Part shown: positions 24,211 to 38,470 of the stretch, in pieces | Numbering within the stretch: position 1 is the stretch's first letter | How the letters are laid out: each line of letters opens with the position of its first letter | From: Synaphobranchus kaupii | Taxonomy: Eukaryota > Chordata > Actinopteri > Anguilliformes > Synaphobranchidae | DNA length: 64,000 bases | Direction: 5' to 3' | Assembly: GCA_029718625.1 (NCBI GenBank) | Contig: CM056376.1 | Location: forward strand, 108,323,097 to 108,387,096 | Position numbers and translations under genes: made by a program | The notes under the pieces: generated by a model | Database searches by the model: none | Told to the model about the DNA's origin: nothing | What the model saw: only the letters and a program-made list of their open reading frames with translations

Positions 24211-25643
24211 TATTGCTTATGAAGTAGTCATGTAATACTTATGACCATTCATAGAAAATGATTTTCCTGTCTACCGCTGTAAAATACTGCAAGTATTAAT
24301 GGGCAGTCTCTGCAAAAACAGGCAAAATAAAGCAATAACAGTCCGTATGAGGAGGAAAGACAGCTGATATAATTTATTATGCACTTCCATTTCAGCAGAG
24401 TGACACAGGAGGCCATTGATCTGGGGAAAGCCATTCTAGTTGCTGATTAGATTATTTACTTATTTATACAGAAACACATTGGCACTGCCTTTCCTATTAC
24501 TCTAATTACTATTTGGCTTACAGCTGGAGTGAAACTCTCCTAACCCTAACTTTTTTCCTAGCGTAGATGAAAAGTAGTAGACCTTGTTTTTTATTTTTTT
24601 ATTCATTTATTTTATTTATTTGTTTTACTGAGAAGCGTAATACTGAATATTATGCTGTCAGAATTAGGGATCGGCCCTCATACATAAAGTTAAATTCGCA
24701 CAGACACCAGCTCTCTGCATATGTGGTATCCTCCTGGAGAGCTATTCCATACAACAGTGGGGCACTGGTGTGAGTTCAAACTTGCTTGCTTGCTAGCTAA
24801 ACAACGATGTCCAAATCGTTCATATTGCGACACAATGGTGGCCAGAGAAGGAGAGCCAACTGGATACTAAGGGCTGTCTTCTAGTGCCATCCATACCACA
24901 CGATAGGTCAGTAGCTATGTATGATGTCATGTTGAAAATGTGTTTAATTGGAACAAGATCTGAACTGAAATATCTCTGGAAATTTTCTGGAAGCATCTGT
25001 GACTATTTATTCACCTCATAAAATGTGTTTAGTACCTACATCTAATGATTTATTGATGCACTGAATGAATGGATGAACGATTGAATAAAGGTATAAGTAG
25101 ACAATAATGACAACTCACATTTCCATATTGACTGTTTGATTCATTGATTTATTATCACTTGAAAAATTTGGAACACAGAATTCAGTAAGAACAACATTTT
25201 GAAAATTATCCAACAAATTCCAGAAGACGCTGTTGCACCAGCTGGCTTTACCGTCCGTGACAACTGGTGCCACTGAATATAGCCCATGCTCAGGATTCCC
25301 TCTCCTCTAACTGCCCTGATGTGAAGGCTCCATCTCACACTGTCTTATGGTCTGACTGGTAATTGGGCAAATTGAGCTAGGAAGTGAGATTATAACTCAT
25401 TAGCTGCTTCCTGTGTTCTACCTAGGATAATAAAATAGGTATGGGACTTTGTTAGTCATTTTCCACATTAAAACCAGCGAGGAGCTTCAACAGTCACAGA
25501 ACAACCTCAAGGGCGATTGGTGGCTACTTTCTGTTTATAATTCCAGAAGGTATCCATCAATTATCATCAGCTATGTTCAACTTGTTGTTACCAATGTACT
25601 CCTTGATTGGTGGAACACTCCTCTGCATCCCTATTTTATTTCC
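24211..25643. other. Single-copy non-coding DNA
   Basis: No gene or RNA recognised. Confidence 0.45.
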
Positions 25644-26934
25644 CTTGTGTGACAGGATTGATAAAATCCTAGAATTTACCCTCATATAATTAGGTCATGC
25701 TGTACCAGGCTATGAAACTAGTTAGCATGCTAGGTAGGTTTTACCATTCTTTTACTCGGTTCGCTCAGAGCCAAGTCAATCAAAGTCAATTGGCTATAAA
25801 TGAGCGCATTTTCCCATAAGCAAGGAAGCCTTACCTGTGACGGTTCTTGACTCATTCCCGTATTCCTGTGTGCAACTTCCTTGTCATTGAACAGGTAGGA
25901 TTGTGGACTGCTTCCTTGCTTCTCACTGCAACTGGAACTAGGTCTGACATTATCTTCTCCATAGGTATCCATAGCGTGAGCGGCGGTGCCTGGCTAATTC
26001 GGCAAGCTGTCAGAAATAAGTCAAGGTACTGGTAAACTTTTATTGTTAAGGGTATTTGTAGGAAAGCTTTGCTTCCGAGGTAATGTGTTAGTCGGTACAA
26101 ATATATGTATGAACTAATGCTTGTCTTGATCTCCATAGGAGACTGCTGGCTGCTGTTTTGCCCATAGTTTTATGATTGCGACAATTGTTTTATGTTCACT
26201 TTTAAAGGAGTCAATTGCTCTCCCGGGGCGAGTAAGCATCCTAATATAGTGGTGGTTAACCATTGTCCAGCTGACTAACTAGAGCTGCGGTTACTGGACC
26301 TCCATTCTATGTTGCTTTTCGCCGTATCTGTGTATTAATTGTCCTTGTCATAGTTAGCGTGTGATTTCTGTATTGTGGTTTTTAATTGACAAACCAATGG
26401 GGCTACGAGGTTGTCTTTACCTTTTCTTGGCAGCTGTGCATTGGGCTCGTAGCATCAGGTGGGACGCGGTAGCGAGTTACCGGGAGGGGAAAACTTTCTT
26501 TACACTGTGTGTGTGTGTGTTTACAAAACGTACACTTAACTGCACTATATTTTAATAGTCCACGGTTGCTGTGAGCGTGTGACCCTCACCATCACGAGTG
26601 CCTGTGGTGATTCTGCTTCTTCCGGTGCGTGCGTGAGTATCCCTCCTTGCAGCGAGTCCCTGCCTGCATGCATTGGTTGGCACCCCTAGTGGTTGGGATG
26701 TCCTCCTAGTGTTTTAAATTGTTTTACAAGGGTCATTGTTTTACAGTACTCTGGTTTGTGTTTTATAATAAACTTTGTATCTTTGATTGAATCCACGTCT
26801 CTGTCCACTTCATTTAATTGAAGGTGCCTGAATAGGGAATAATTGGTGCTTTGTGCATTATATACGAACCACTATTTCCTTGGGTGAAATTCCCAAGGTG
26901 GCGTAGTCAACTGACGTAGTACCCGCCACACTTG
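25644..26934 (+). mobile_element. Probable solo LTR of a second family
   Basis: The candidate LTR is 25648-26930 (1,283 bp). It begins TGTGACAGG and ends CCCGCCACA, which are inverted partners (TGTGRCRGG), and it is flanked by CTTG on both sides (25644-25647 and 26931-26934). A polyadenylation signal AATAAA lies at 26767-26772, about 160 bases before the end, as in the R/U5 part of an LTR. No internal genes follow. The weak points are the 4-bp duplication, which could be chance, and a rival start TGTGACGGT near 25836. A short (GT)n run lies near 26508. Confidence 0.5.
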
Positions 26935-28330
26935 CATTGTACCCTCCCAGCCTTGTTCACATCTTGGTCCCGCACAGCATTACCAACTCCTGATCTTTAT
27001 AGAGATGAATGTCGGGATTGTGTGTATTTGCTTTGCATCTATTCTACCAGGAGGGCCTAACTTATTACACCTCATAAACAATAGAAGTCCGACGAGAGAA
27101 ATTCTGCTGGCTTGGTTCCTCTTTAGGATATTCCAAATTGTCCACCCTTGCCTTTCCCCCTGTGCACAATAAATATCCCACAGTGCTTTTTCTAAAGGGT
27201 AAAGGTGATTGATTTGAGATTTTTCTTCTGATTTTACACACCAAGATCTCCCCAAGCTATGTCCTCCCCCTTTCACTACCCAGAAATCCCCCAACCCTGA
27301 CTTTGAAGTAATTCAGTTTTATATCAAAATGAGAGGTCATATGCAAATGCTAACATTTGTTAAGTCATCCTATTCACCGCCATGGCGCACAGTGCTGAAA
27401 TATAGCCAGTCCTTAAATCTCCAATCATCTCACCTGTTAATTAACTTTTCTAATATTAATAAAATGGAACACAGGAAATGGAACCCAGGGTTATGTGTGG
27501 AGAGGAGCAAAACAGGAAACCATGGAGGAGGAACTAACCTCTGGGGTTTTAGGGCTTTCAGCGAACACCCTGCAAGGCATGGAGTCCGCCGTGCATGTAA
27601 TTAGATAAGGGAACCGGGTGGTTTCAAACAGTTATGTTTAATATCAGTAATATGTCTCAGTGAAAAGAAAAATATCAGTCTGTGATATATGTCAGTAGGC
27701 GGTGTGGAGAGAAAAAAACAATTAGGCTAAATTTGGTTTCAGCCATGTTAGATTTTGGTAAATAAATAAAGATGCAATGGTGATTACAGGAGATTTGTTT
27801 GGTTTGTGTGGGTCTCCCATTGAAGAATATGTCTGTGGACAATATGAGTATATATTTAAACTCACATATGAATACAGAGGTACCCTTACAATTAGCGATG
27901 ATCAGGAAATTAATTTGTGTAATTAATTAGTTTATTTTGTGATATTATGTCTGATATCTGTGTTTTTAACTTCAAAAATAAAGTAAAATTTATAATTGAT
28001 TTATGTGTCATTGTAAGACTTACAACACAAATACTCCTGAAATAATCAAGAACATGCTGTAGATAGAATTAATTTATGAGGATGTCACACAAAATCTCTG
28101 CTACCTCAATGCATGTTGAGAGTAAGAACCTTATCATATAGGCTATTAGGCAAACTCAATTCACCTTCATATGATGGATTCTATTTAAAAAAAATAATTT
28201 CACTGAATAGGTCTGACAAATGTGTATGATATCAACAGTTTATAATTCATTATCAGTCTTTAATGAAACCTGGAATACATTCTTAACTCATCTAAACTCA
28301 TAACAGAACTCATCCAAAAACCAAATCCAC
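26935..28330. other. Single-copy AT-rich DNA
   Basis: A 104-codon minus-strand frame (26980-27294) and a 91-codon plus-strand frame (27329-27604) show no family I recognise. No splice-flanked exon could be argued. Confidence 0.4.
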
Positions 28331-28708
28331 GTACATGACCGTATTTATTTATTTTTTCCCACACATCAATTTGCACTACATGTCTGTACCCTCTGTTTGT
28401 TTACACTACATATCTGTAGCCACTGCAACCACGAAATCTGCTATATTTTCTATATGCTATTATATCTATTTATTTTTTCTGTTTTCTCCTTTTTTTTCCC
28501 TCTTCTTTATTTATTATTATTTTTTCTTTTTTTTCTTTTCTTTGATTAACTTGCTTTATTTTATTTTTTATTTGTATTATTATTATTATTATATATATAT
28601 ATTTTTTATTTTTTGTGTGTTGTTGTTATACCCTTCCCTCTCAGAGGCTTTAGCACAACATTGTTATGAAATATAATTACAAATAAAAATAAAGCTGACC
28701 TCCCAAAA
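28331..28708 (+). mobile_element. Possible LINE 3' UTR, T-rich
   Basis: Repeated CACTACATNTCTGTA words, a long T-rich stretch, an (ATT)n/(AT)n run near 28576-28605 and a closing AATAAAAATAAAGCTGA resemble the 3' UTR of fish non-LTR elements. No coding part is attached, so the call is weak. Confidence 0.3.
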
Positions 28709-28721
28709 GGGGGGGGGGGGG
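28709..28721. repeat. Poly-G run, 13 G
   Basis: Homopolymer directly after the possible LINE tail. Confidence 0.9.
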
Positions 28722-31700
28722 TTGCGGGAAATAATAAATAAATAAAAAACAGTTTATAATTCAAAGGGAATTCAAATATCTTTGTTTATCAAAATGTATC
28801 AACACATGCAGGCATTATTTAGCTTTAGCTCACAATGACCATAAGTGCAAGCCTCAACATTCAGTCGACAACTCAAGTCTTAGTTTTTTTGTTTGTTTGT
28901 TTTCTTCTTATACATGTGATGGTATTGTGAGTTCAGAAAAAAACAAAATTAACTTATCAAACTGTGCTAGAAAATAACTGCTTTAATGTGTAAGTCAAAA
29001 TGAAGGATACATGTTCATAGATGTTCACAGCCAGGCTCTTCTCAGACTTCAAAACAAAGTCATCAATTGATATCAAGTGCTGTACACACAAAAAAAGGAT
29101 GTAATTTAAACAATAAATAAATATTGGGTGATATTGTACTGAATTAGCTGTTATTTAAAATGAACTTGGAATTTTAAACAGTGATATTATAACATTTGTT
29201 TGATAACAACCATATTATTATATGGGCCATGAGGGCATTCCAAACACTGTATTTCATAGAAAAATTATAAAATACATACAGTATCTACCACAGTGACAGA
29301 ATCATTGAAATGCTAAAGATTATTGGTGTAATATGATGAAATGTCTCATTGAACCAACCCTCTGGCAATTGAACTGAACGCAAAACAATTTACCAGTGAG
29401 TAATGACCTGAATGACCTGCATCTTTCATGATATGATATTATTGTATGAGAAACTAATAACATATTGCAAAAAAAAAAAAAAACATAAATGAAAAAAATT
29501 CAAAAAAGAATTTAGAATTTAAATAAGTTATTAATTAAGATGCTATTATAAATAATAAGAATACAATAAAATACAAACCCAGAGAGATTGATGGTTAGGG
29601 CTGCTGAGCTGATATTCATATTCATGTCTTTCAAAGGTAGTAAAATTACTCTTGACGTTCAGGAGGTTATAGAGGACTTGTCTCTCCCATCATTCACTAA
29701 GGTTATCTGCTGAAAGTTCAGAGTATTACATTAAGGTGTACATAATCAATCTAAGGGACAGGAAACACCTGAAGGCAGAACTAGCCAATGGGAGAGCATC
29801 CCTGACACCGCTGTTTCTCAAAGCCGACCTGCTGGCTGATATTCAGATCGTGAGACGCCCTGACGACTGTCACCGCACATCTGCTAAATGAAAATGTGTG
29901 TTTGCCATAAATTGAATAGCATCTGCAAAAACATCCCTAACCCATTTCAGATGTTATCGTATATTTCGCAGTGGATATATGTAAGATATAGATATGTTTT
30001 CTATATTTTTTATTTATCTAGTTCTCAGACGTGGGTCTACATTCGTATTGTATGGCTGCTCAGTGTTAAATAAATAATAAAATGAGGTATGGTTGGGATC
30101 ATGGCTGGTGACAGCTGTCTAAATGTTTCACTGAAGTCAGAGCCAGCTGCCAAGGATTCTGTGATGTTAGCCTATTACTCATGAGCACAGATTGCCAAAA
30201 TGCAACACCGCATCTATCAGATCTGCTCCCAGGTGTGTTCTGCCTGCAGTGGTCTTCTTTCAACCAACATTTGTCCTTAAATTTGATTGACAGATACATG
30301 CAAGAGATAAAACAATTGTTTGTTGTCCTTCTCGGACACAGTTTGGCCAGTTTTTGGTGATCTCCCAGCATATTACAGTAGACAAAAGTGAAACATACAA
30401 ACACTTGCGTTTATTTGTGAATCATAGATTAGGGCTGTTCTCTCAGAAGAACATGTGAGAACATCCGCTCTCACAAAGTGAAAGTAGACTGCTGCCGATG
30501 GACGTGTGCAAAACTTCAGAAATTAAACAAAGGCTCGTACAATGCATATCACTGCATCAATCAATCAAGCAGTCAATTAATCAACCGATGTATCAATCAA
30601 AGAAATAAAAGTCATCTTAAAGTTTGCCTGATATATTGTCAGACAAATAACATATAGACCCAGGATACAGAGTAGTGCATAGTGCTGTGGAGACGAAACA
30701 TACCGATAATCAGAAGACTCAAACTTTGAAGCACATCCCTTAAGCAAAGGCACACTGCATTAAACACGATTATTTATATTGCACATGTACAAAATAAATA
30801 AATAATACAATAATACATATTTATGTATTAGGACAGTTGATGAGGGAATAAATAGTATATATATTTTTTTTTTATCCACCCTTACATATTAACAGAGTTT
30901 TGTGCCTCTGCTCATGTCTCTGTAATAGCTGTTCCAGATGTTTAAGACGAGGGGTGTTTTACTCTTCAGCACTCTGGGTCAGTTGTCTGTGACAGTCGGC
31001 ATCAATAAAGCTTACTGATTTTCTGCGGGGGTTTTTTTTCAGTTGCCAACAACCTCTGTCTTGTTACGTTATTTTTTACTGAAATATTTTCTAGGTGTTA
31101 TGGGTCACACTGGCAGTGATTGCCTGTCTCCGTTTCAAACATGAAAGTGGCAGGCATGAGCACACCATTAGCATTAGATTAGAAAATTAGCATGTGCAGT
31201 ACTCTTAGATCATAAAGCTGGAATGTGTAGCCATCTGGCAGACAGGTGGCCTTCTGGGGCTGATACTGATTCGCATTTAAGGGAAAACCAGGTATTTTCC
31301 ATAATTACCATTCCCAAATGATACACATGTGAGGAGCATTTACTCACAGCGCGAAGAAAGAAATAATCATGCAATAAACAAGAGATTAACATCTCCAATT
31401 AAATATAAATACTATAAACAAGCAATGATTATGCATGTTTCTGTAACGATGAGCGAGGGGGTCCTACTTAAGCCTCAATGGGAACCTGGAACTCTCAGAT
31501 GGCGGGGGTCTCTTCTGCTCTCCATTCGCTACGTCCCTAATTTTCCCCGTTTCTTTCTGTTTCCTGAGCTTCAGTTGAAAGCATACCCTCCACACAGACA
31601 AGGCTTAATCTGCAGAAGCCACTATAAAAGGTGACCTTGAGGGAGGTTTGATTGAGGTGTTCAAAACCCTGGAAAAAAAAAGTGGATTGATATAATCAGC

Positions 31701-32597
31701 CCAGCAGATTACTTCACATTCAACACACACAGCGTGACTTCAGGACATACATGGCAATGAAGCACAAGGGGAAAAAAAATACCTTTTTTTTATATTTACT
31801 TTATTTTATTTTATTATTCAGACTCATTGTGGGGGCGTGGGTGTGCTGTGGAAACTGAATTTTTATTTTGACGTTTGTGTGTTTTCAATTTTTTTATTTA
31901 TTTCATTATGTGAAATTGTGTGCCATGTTTACTGGATCAATAAACTTGAATCAAGTGTAGGCTTTGAGTGTTGGGAAAAATAAACCAAAAATATTTATTA
32001 TAATTTAAGAACACTGGAGTTACTGAAAACATCACAAGCTTTTGTGTGTGTGTTTGGAAAAAAAAAAAGGTAGAATAATCTTGCATTAAAAAAAAACACT
32101 GCAATTTATTTATTTAATCAATTAAATACATTACAGGGAATGCATGGGCACTAATCAAATGTTAAAATAAAATAAATGTGCTCTTGTGGTGACTGTCTGA
32201 GCAAGGCTCATAGCTAATGAATAGCACACAGTCATTTTCTTTTATCAAGGCCTATATATAGAGGTGGATAACATTTGTGTTAATCTAGGATTGTGAAAGA
32301 TTAAATATTCAACCAGTATACAGTCCTCCCTCCCCCTATTATTTAAAGGTAGGAAGTTTACTTTTCATTGTTATGACAAAATATTTTCAGGGGGATATGC
32401 TCAACGCAAAAGTACAATGCAGATGTCGGAAAAAACCCCAGAATATTTTCAATTTTAAAGAGTCAAATAAATAAATATTGTAATGGACAGGCTCTGTCAG
32501 AATAAGACGTTGGGCAAAGCTGAAAGCTACAGACTACTAGAAACACCTATAATAATGTCATTTCTATATGTATTTATTCAATGACACATTTAATTTA

Positions 32598-32598
<1 letters not shown>
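28722..32598. other. Single-copy AT-rich non-coding DNA
   Basis: No exon recognised. Bases 29580-29890 have balanced composition and no repeat, a possible conserved element. Bases 30880-31015 are a GC-richer patch ending in CATCAATAAAGC that may be an unrecognised repeat. Confidence 0.4.

Positions 32599-32649
<51 letters not shown>
32599..32649. repeat. (CA)n microsatellite
   Basis: About 25 uninterrupted CA units. Confidence 0.97.
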
Positions 32650-32654
<5 letters not shown>

Positions 32655-33690
32655 CAAAATTATTCACTCCCTTGATGTGATAAACAAAGACTGCTGTATA
32701 AAATCAACAACACAGGTAATGAACTGTATTACATGCTCAGAAAATTGGAAATTATCTCAATGAAAATTTTTTTTTTAGTATTCTTTCCCTCCTCCAAAAT
32801 ATGGCACCATTATTAATTCCCCTAATACATTTTAATTGTTATACATAAAATACAAAAATACAAATCTGTATTAGCATGCTACTTTAATAAAATAAAAAAT
32901 AAATTCATAAATTATAAATGAATAAATTAAAAATCACAGATATGCAATACTACAGCAGAGCTAACAGCAACCATAGGAATGTTGAGGAATAATACTATAA
33001 CCTAGCTCCCCACACCCCCCCTTCCCCCACGGGTGCCAAATACCCAGGCTCAATTAGCTAATTAGCCGAACACGCCAAACGCTAGTTCACCCATATATTG
33101 TTTTTGTGTCTAACACTTCATATAGAGACACAAAAACAATCTCCAGCTGTCACTCCTGAACTTGTCGATAAATTAAGCTAAAGTGTCAGATCGTGTAAAT
33201 GATTGGGCTAATTAAAAAAAGAGCAGAAGTTGGCATGAAATCTGGAAACAGATAGGGTGCTCCCTGCTTCCCTCTGGTAACCCATGGGAAGGCCAGCATT
33301 TGAATGCCTGTAAAAGCTGGAGGTCTGGTATGTTACAAAACGGAATATATGGAAAAGTAATGTATTGGAAAATATGCATGCTTGCAGTACAGTTCACAGG
33401 GGGCTATTAAAATGAAATGTAGTTAAGCAATGACATCAGTGTCATGATTATTTGTGAATGTGTAAATGTTTTTTCTCCACACAAAAATACCCAGTTCATC
33501 ATTCTGAAAGAGAAAACCGACAGCTGAGCAATGTGTGTCTGTCATCTGTCATCATGACATCTTTAGGACAGCGGAAAGACTTTTCACAGGCACTTAAAAA
33601 GAAAAAAATAATCCAAGTGCACCGTATAACGACCAGATTCTTTCGAAATCCAGAGATAGTCTCATGTTTTATTCATGAGAATAATATAGC
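32650..33690. other. Non-coding DNA with a short hairpin
   Basis: No gene recognised. Bases 33097-33111 and 33126-33140 form a perfect 15-bp inverted repeat (ATTGTTTTTGTGTCT) with a 14-base loop, which could fold as a hairpin. Confidence 0.5.
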
Positions 33691-33691
33691 T

Positions 33692-33708
33692 GGGGGGGGG
33701 GGGGGGGG
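33692..33708. repeat. Poly-G run, 17 G
   Basis: Homopolymer in otherwise AT-rich DNA. Confidence 0.92.
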
Positions 33709-35833
33709 TGGTTTCTGATGTAGGAAGTTTTTCTGATGTAAGTGTCACTTTTTTTCTGAGAAGTCCACATATTTACAATATACTGCGTTCAAAACAATGC
33801 AAAACATTTGCCTACATATTCAACCTTTTTTTTACCACAAACGTCCACCAACATTTGCTAACAGTCGGAAAAGGTAGTGTGTGGCGAACAGGAGGAGCTG
33901 TGATCTGCACATCTAGCAGGCGAAGACCAGCCAGAGAGAAATCATCAAATCAAACCCTTTGCATATAAAAAGCGCTTTTCATTCAATAGTGAATTTAAAT
34001 GTGCTTTACATTTTTTTTTACGTGCAAGTGGAAAGAAACAATTTTTTTTTTAAATAATGAAGTTGACAGAATCACTACCACTACCACTACCACAATCCCA
34101 TTCCTGCTCACAGACCCACTCACACACAGTCAAATGTACAACAGGGAGGCAGTTTCTAAGAAAAGGCAAGACTGAAAAGGTGTGTATTAAGCTTGTGCTT
34201 CAAAGCTTCAACAAGCTTCATCATTTTACTGTCACAAACCATCAACAAGTCCATCATCATTTAACTGTCACAATGACATAAGTATTGTTTCCACTATCTA
34301 GCTCATTCTTATATTTTGTTTTGGTTTGTCAAGCTAGCTAGCGATCACATGTCACTGTACCAGTGTAAAGCTGGCTACAGAAACTGTATTTATTAGTTAG
34401 CTTGCTTGCTAGTCCCTCAGTTGCAGTGTCAGTTACATAAACACAGCACAAGCCAGTATGTTTAAAGTGTCTGGAACAGAGCAACAGCTGAAAATATAAA
34501 ATAAGCAATGTTTAGTAATTATACAATATAGTGTTTGTTTAATTTTTTTAATCTATTTATTGCTTTTTTGAATTTTGCTGTCACTAAGTATGTAATTTGC
34601 ATGGACATTGATTGCAATTACTAAATGTTCTTCCATTTCCTATAGTGGCACAACAGTTGTAGCCCCACCACACCCAAGCAGTAGGTAAAGTGCTTAAATG
34701 GCCTGTTGCTTCATGTTACTCTCTCTGACATTGATGAAGCCTTGATGGGTGAAGCGTCTGTTCAATAAATCATACTTTTAAAAACAATCTACATATAATT
34801 GTAAGGGCCTCCTCTATTTTCCTCTATTTAAATAAAGCATTGAAATCCTCTGAGGTTGATTTTGGAAAAAACGTTTAGTTTGAGCATCCTTCATGGTCTT
34901 CACTTGATAGCCCGAACAGACGCTAAGGATTGCATATCAGCCAACCTTTCAGCGAAAGACATCATGACATCCCACAATGCAGCTGTAATCTACTGACAAT
35001 ATTGTGGCTTCGCTGAATGCTGATGTCAGAGCCAGGAGAAATATGTGTGGGGGGACGCACAACAGAGCAAAGTCTATTTGATGCTCTCAGTCACACTCCA
35101 ATGTGATTTTGCACCACTTTCTGTTGGAATGCACCTGTGTTTGATCTTATTCATCCCCAGTGCAAAACAAGCATTTTGTAGCAAATGCCCACATACGTTG
35201 CAATGAATCTGAACAGCTGATGGCAAACATGCATTAGCATGAAGGAACATTTTCTTGGAAACGCGAGCTTTAATTCAAATCCCGGTGTCACATCGGTTAT
35301 GCTGCACACTGGTCAGAAAATAATGATTTATTTTTCTTTAGTCACAGCTGTCGCTGGTAATCTACTTCTACATTCCCTCTCATCACTTTCTCTATTTAAC
35401 AATTTGTGCACACAAGATGTAGAGGCTTTCAGATGAGAATGAATAAGGAATGAAGCTCCTTTTAAATGTTAAATATTAATGCCGCTGACAGCTAGGTGCG
35501 CAACAATCATAGTCGTCCAGACTTGAAAGCACATGCCCATAAATTGTCATTTAATTTTCATTATCCGTCCTTGCTTTGGTTCCTCCCCACTCATTGCTCA
35601 TTGGAATAATTCATGACACAGATAAAACAAGCTGACAACAAGGACCTTCTTTCAACCAAACATGTGTAAGTAGTGCGTCAAAAAACATAAGCTGTGTTTC
35701 TCCCATCAGCCCTGACCACTACTTCAGTACTCAATTCTACAAGGATGTATTTTTAAAAAAATATATTTTTATTATCCTCCAAGTGTGGAGAAGGCACCTG
35801 AGAGTGGAATGGAGTTGAATTAGGTCACTGGGT
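33709..35833. other. Single-copy non-coding DNA
   Basis: A small tandem duplication (TCAACAAG...CATCATTTNACTGTCACAA) lies at 34205-34275. Bases 35450-35640 are repeat-free with AAATTGTCATTTAATTTTCA and GGAATAATTCATGACA words and may be a conserved element. No coding evidence. Confidence 0.4.

Positions 35834-35925
<92 letters not shown>
35834..35925. repeat. (GA)n microsatellite
   Basis: About 45 GA units with one AAAG break, followed by GCGCGC. Confidence 0.97.
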
Positions 35926-35929
<4 letters not shown>

Positions 35930-35930
35930 C

Positions 35931-37240
35931 CAATGTCAGAGTACGTCTCCGGGATGTCAAACTTAAACGTCTGAGACACAGAAGAATTTGGCAGAGGTGA
36001 TTTTTATGGCAGTTTGAGGAGAGGAGAGTAAGATGATCGCACTTGCTGTTGACAGGGTATGAAGGAGCCATGAGCGAGCATGTGGGAGAGGGACATTTTG
36101 AGACGATCTGCCGTGGATGCAGTGGGCTGACAGCCAATCAACGGCTATTCTGAATTAAAACAGCTTATTTGACCCTTCCCCACCCCTCCAATGATAAATA
36201 AATACATATTTTTTTAAAATACTAACAACAATAATAATAACTATAATAAAATCACTGAAAACCTGGTACAACACAGTTAGATGACAGAAAAGTATTTTGC
36301 ACAGTTTCATTCCAGTCCTAGTCAGGGAGAGAGATAACAAATGCTTATATATTTATACTGTATTAGTAAGTGTTTTTATTCTTCTTTTTATTTTTATTCC
36401 TGGCAGGACAATACTTGAAAGATTAAGGAGGACATAAGCTACAGACACTTTAACAGATATAGCACACCGTCACCTGTTTTTTTTCACCTGCATGCGTTGG
36501 TTGTTTATGATACTGCTGTGGTGTTTCCTCAAGTTTATGTATTGTGTTTATAGTTATCTATATGCCTTTAATGATTGGTTTGTTCAGGCAAGGGCTTTCT
36601 GGGTTGTTATTCATCCCTTGTTGTTTTAACCTTAATTAACATTTTCTCCCAACATCACAGCCATTAAGTTATAATGCATTTTACAGTGTACACAAGTGTT
36701 AAATATTTTATTTCAAATTGTACATATAATTCACATTTAAATAGTTTTCTAGTTGTATGTGTTGTTGTGAACACAAGTAACAGTTTCATTCCGGATTAAA
36801 CTGGCTCTATACCCCTCTTAACACACCAACACAAATAAATGTATTGTTTGTTCAGTGAAAATAGATGAATATTATTGTTACTGGGACAGTAAAAAGCTAA
36901 TATGCTGTGGATTTTCACCGTGACAGAATTTACCCAGAATCAGAGAATACAAATTGCAGTCAAACATTAGAAGCATAAATTTGTGAATAATATATCAAAA
37001 ATGAATTCTATTTATACCTGTTATTGATATATTGTCCAAAGTACCTAACATAAATTATGAAACCATGAACTAAAGCAACAAATATATAAAACAAACAACA
37101 TACAATTGAAATTCCAAATAGAAATGTGATTATATTCTCACAATATAATTAATGCATGATCACAGTGTTCCTAAAATCTATTTAAAGGAAAAATCAATCA
37201 AAAAATTAATTGAGATATGGCTTCACATTGATAAAACTTG
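35931..37240. other. Non-coding AT-rich DNA
   Basis: No gene or dated repeat recognised. Confidence 0.45.
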
Positions 37241-38470
37241 GTATCAATCAGAGCCGGCCCCTGGGGTAGGCCATACAGACAAGTGCTAAGCGTGGGTTCA
37301 CGACAGCCAAAAAAATAAAAATACACTGCTCATTGATATGGAGCCCAGGATTGGCCGTCTGAAGAAGAAAATACCCCATAGAGAGAACAAGTGATAACGA
37401 GCGAACGATTTGCACTTCGAGTGCTAAATTTCTAAATTTATCTTATTGTGCTCATGAATTAATGTAAATCGTGCTAATGAATTGTGTGCACAATTTAATT
37501 CCATACATATGTTTACAGGCGAGTATTTCTTTCTAATACTTTTTAATCCTTTTTTATCTTATCTTTCTATTTATCTGTTTTCAGTTATTAGGTAGGTTTA
37601 GCTAATTATTCAGATGGGAGGATTAACCCATTACAGGAAAGTCACATTAATTTCAACTTAATTGTTTCATATGGAAGTGACTCTCGGGGCTTTACCTAAA
37701 ATGTAAAACGTTTGCATTCATACTAATCGGCGGGTATGACATAATTGACTGGACAGAGAGGCATCTGGAGACACAGGGCATGCCAGTAAATTATGATCAC
37801 ATTAAATTAAATTGTGCGCACAATTTATAATTTATGGAAAGAATAAGAGGAACAACGAGCAAAAAATAAACGGTGTGTTACACTTGTTTGGCTATCTGCA
37901 TTTTATTTGCTAGCTAAGATAGCTCATTAACTGTGCAAAGCTTGCTAGCAATGGCAATGGCTTATGGGGTTAGGTCATGTGAGGCTTCGCCTGAGTTTGT
38001 TACACAACCATTAATAACGACAATAGTTATTTTCATTATTAACCTGTAGTTATTTAACTCAGTTTGACCCTAGTCATTTAAAAGACTTGTCAAAAAGTAT
38101 TTCACCATATTTTATATGCCACTGAATTTCTAACACAGCGAACATATTTTTACTGTGAGAAGAAGCACTCAATAGCAATCCCCTTCCGGCATATTAACTT
38201 CTGTTCTACACATATGAGGGCATATTTTTCATACATCTGTATTTATTGCAAAATTATACTTGCGTATGCAATACAAGTAGTCCTATGAATGATAATGATG
38301 TCTATATTGTTTTCCTTTACTACATGGCCCTCAAAATGACATTGACACTGCCAGAGGAAAATTGTAACGGCAACTTCAAAACAAACGTTGAGGTTCTAAT
38401 TGCTTTTGTCCTTATACATGTGTGACTATAATGTACTATTAAACAGACTTGCATATTTCTGTATAATTCA

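Noticed and set aside
25836..26930. Alternative LTR start TGTGACGGT
   Set aside because: Flanks TTACC and CTTGC do not agree, whereas the start at 25648 has matching CTTG flanks.
28335..28676. 113-codon hydrophobic frame
   Set aside because: Tyr/Phe run from T-rich and ATT-rich low-complexity DNA.
34728..34775. Hammerhead-ribozyme-like words TTGATGA...GTGAAG
   Set aside because: Both conserved cores deviate (CTGATGA and GAAA expected) and stem II pairs poorly.
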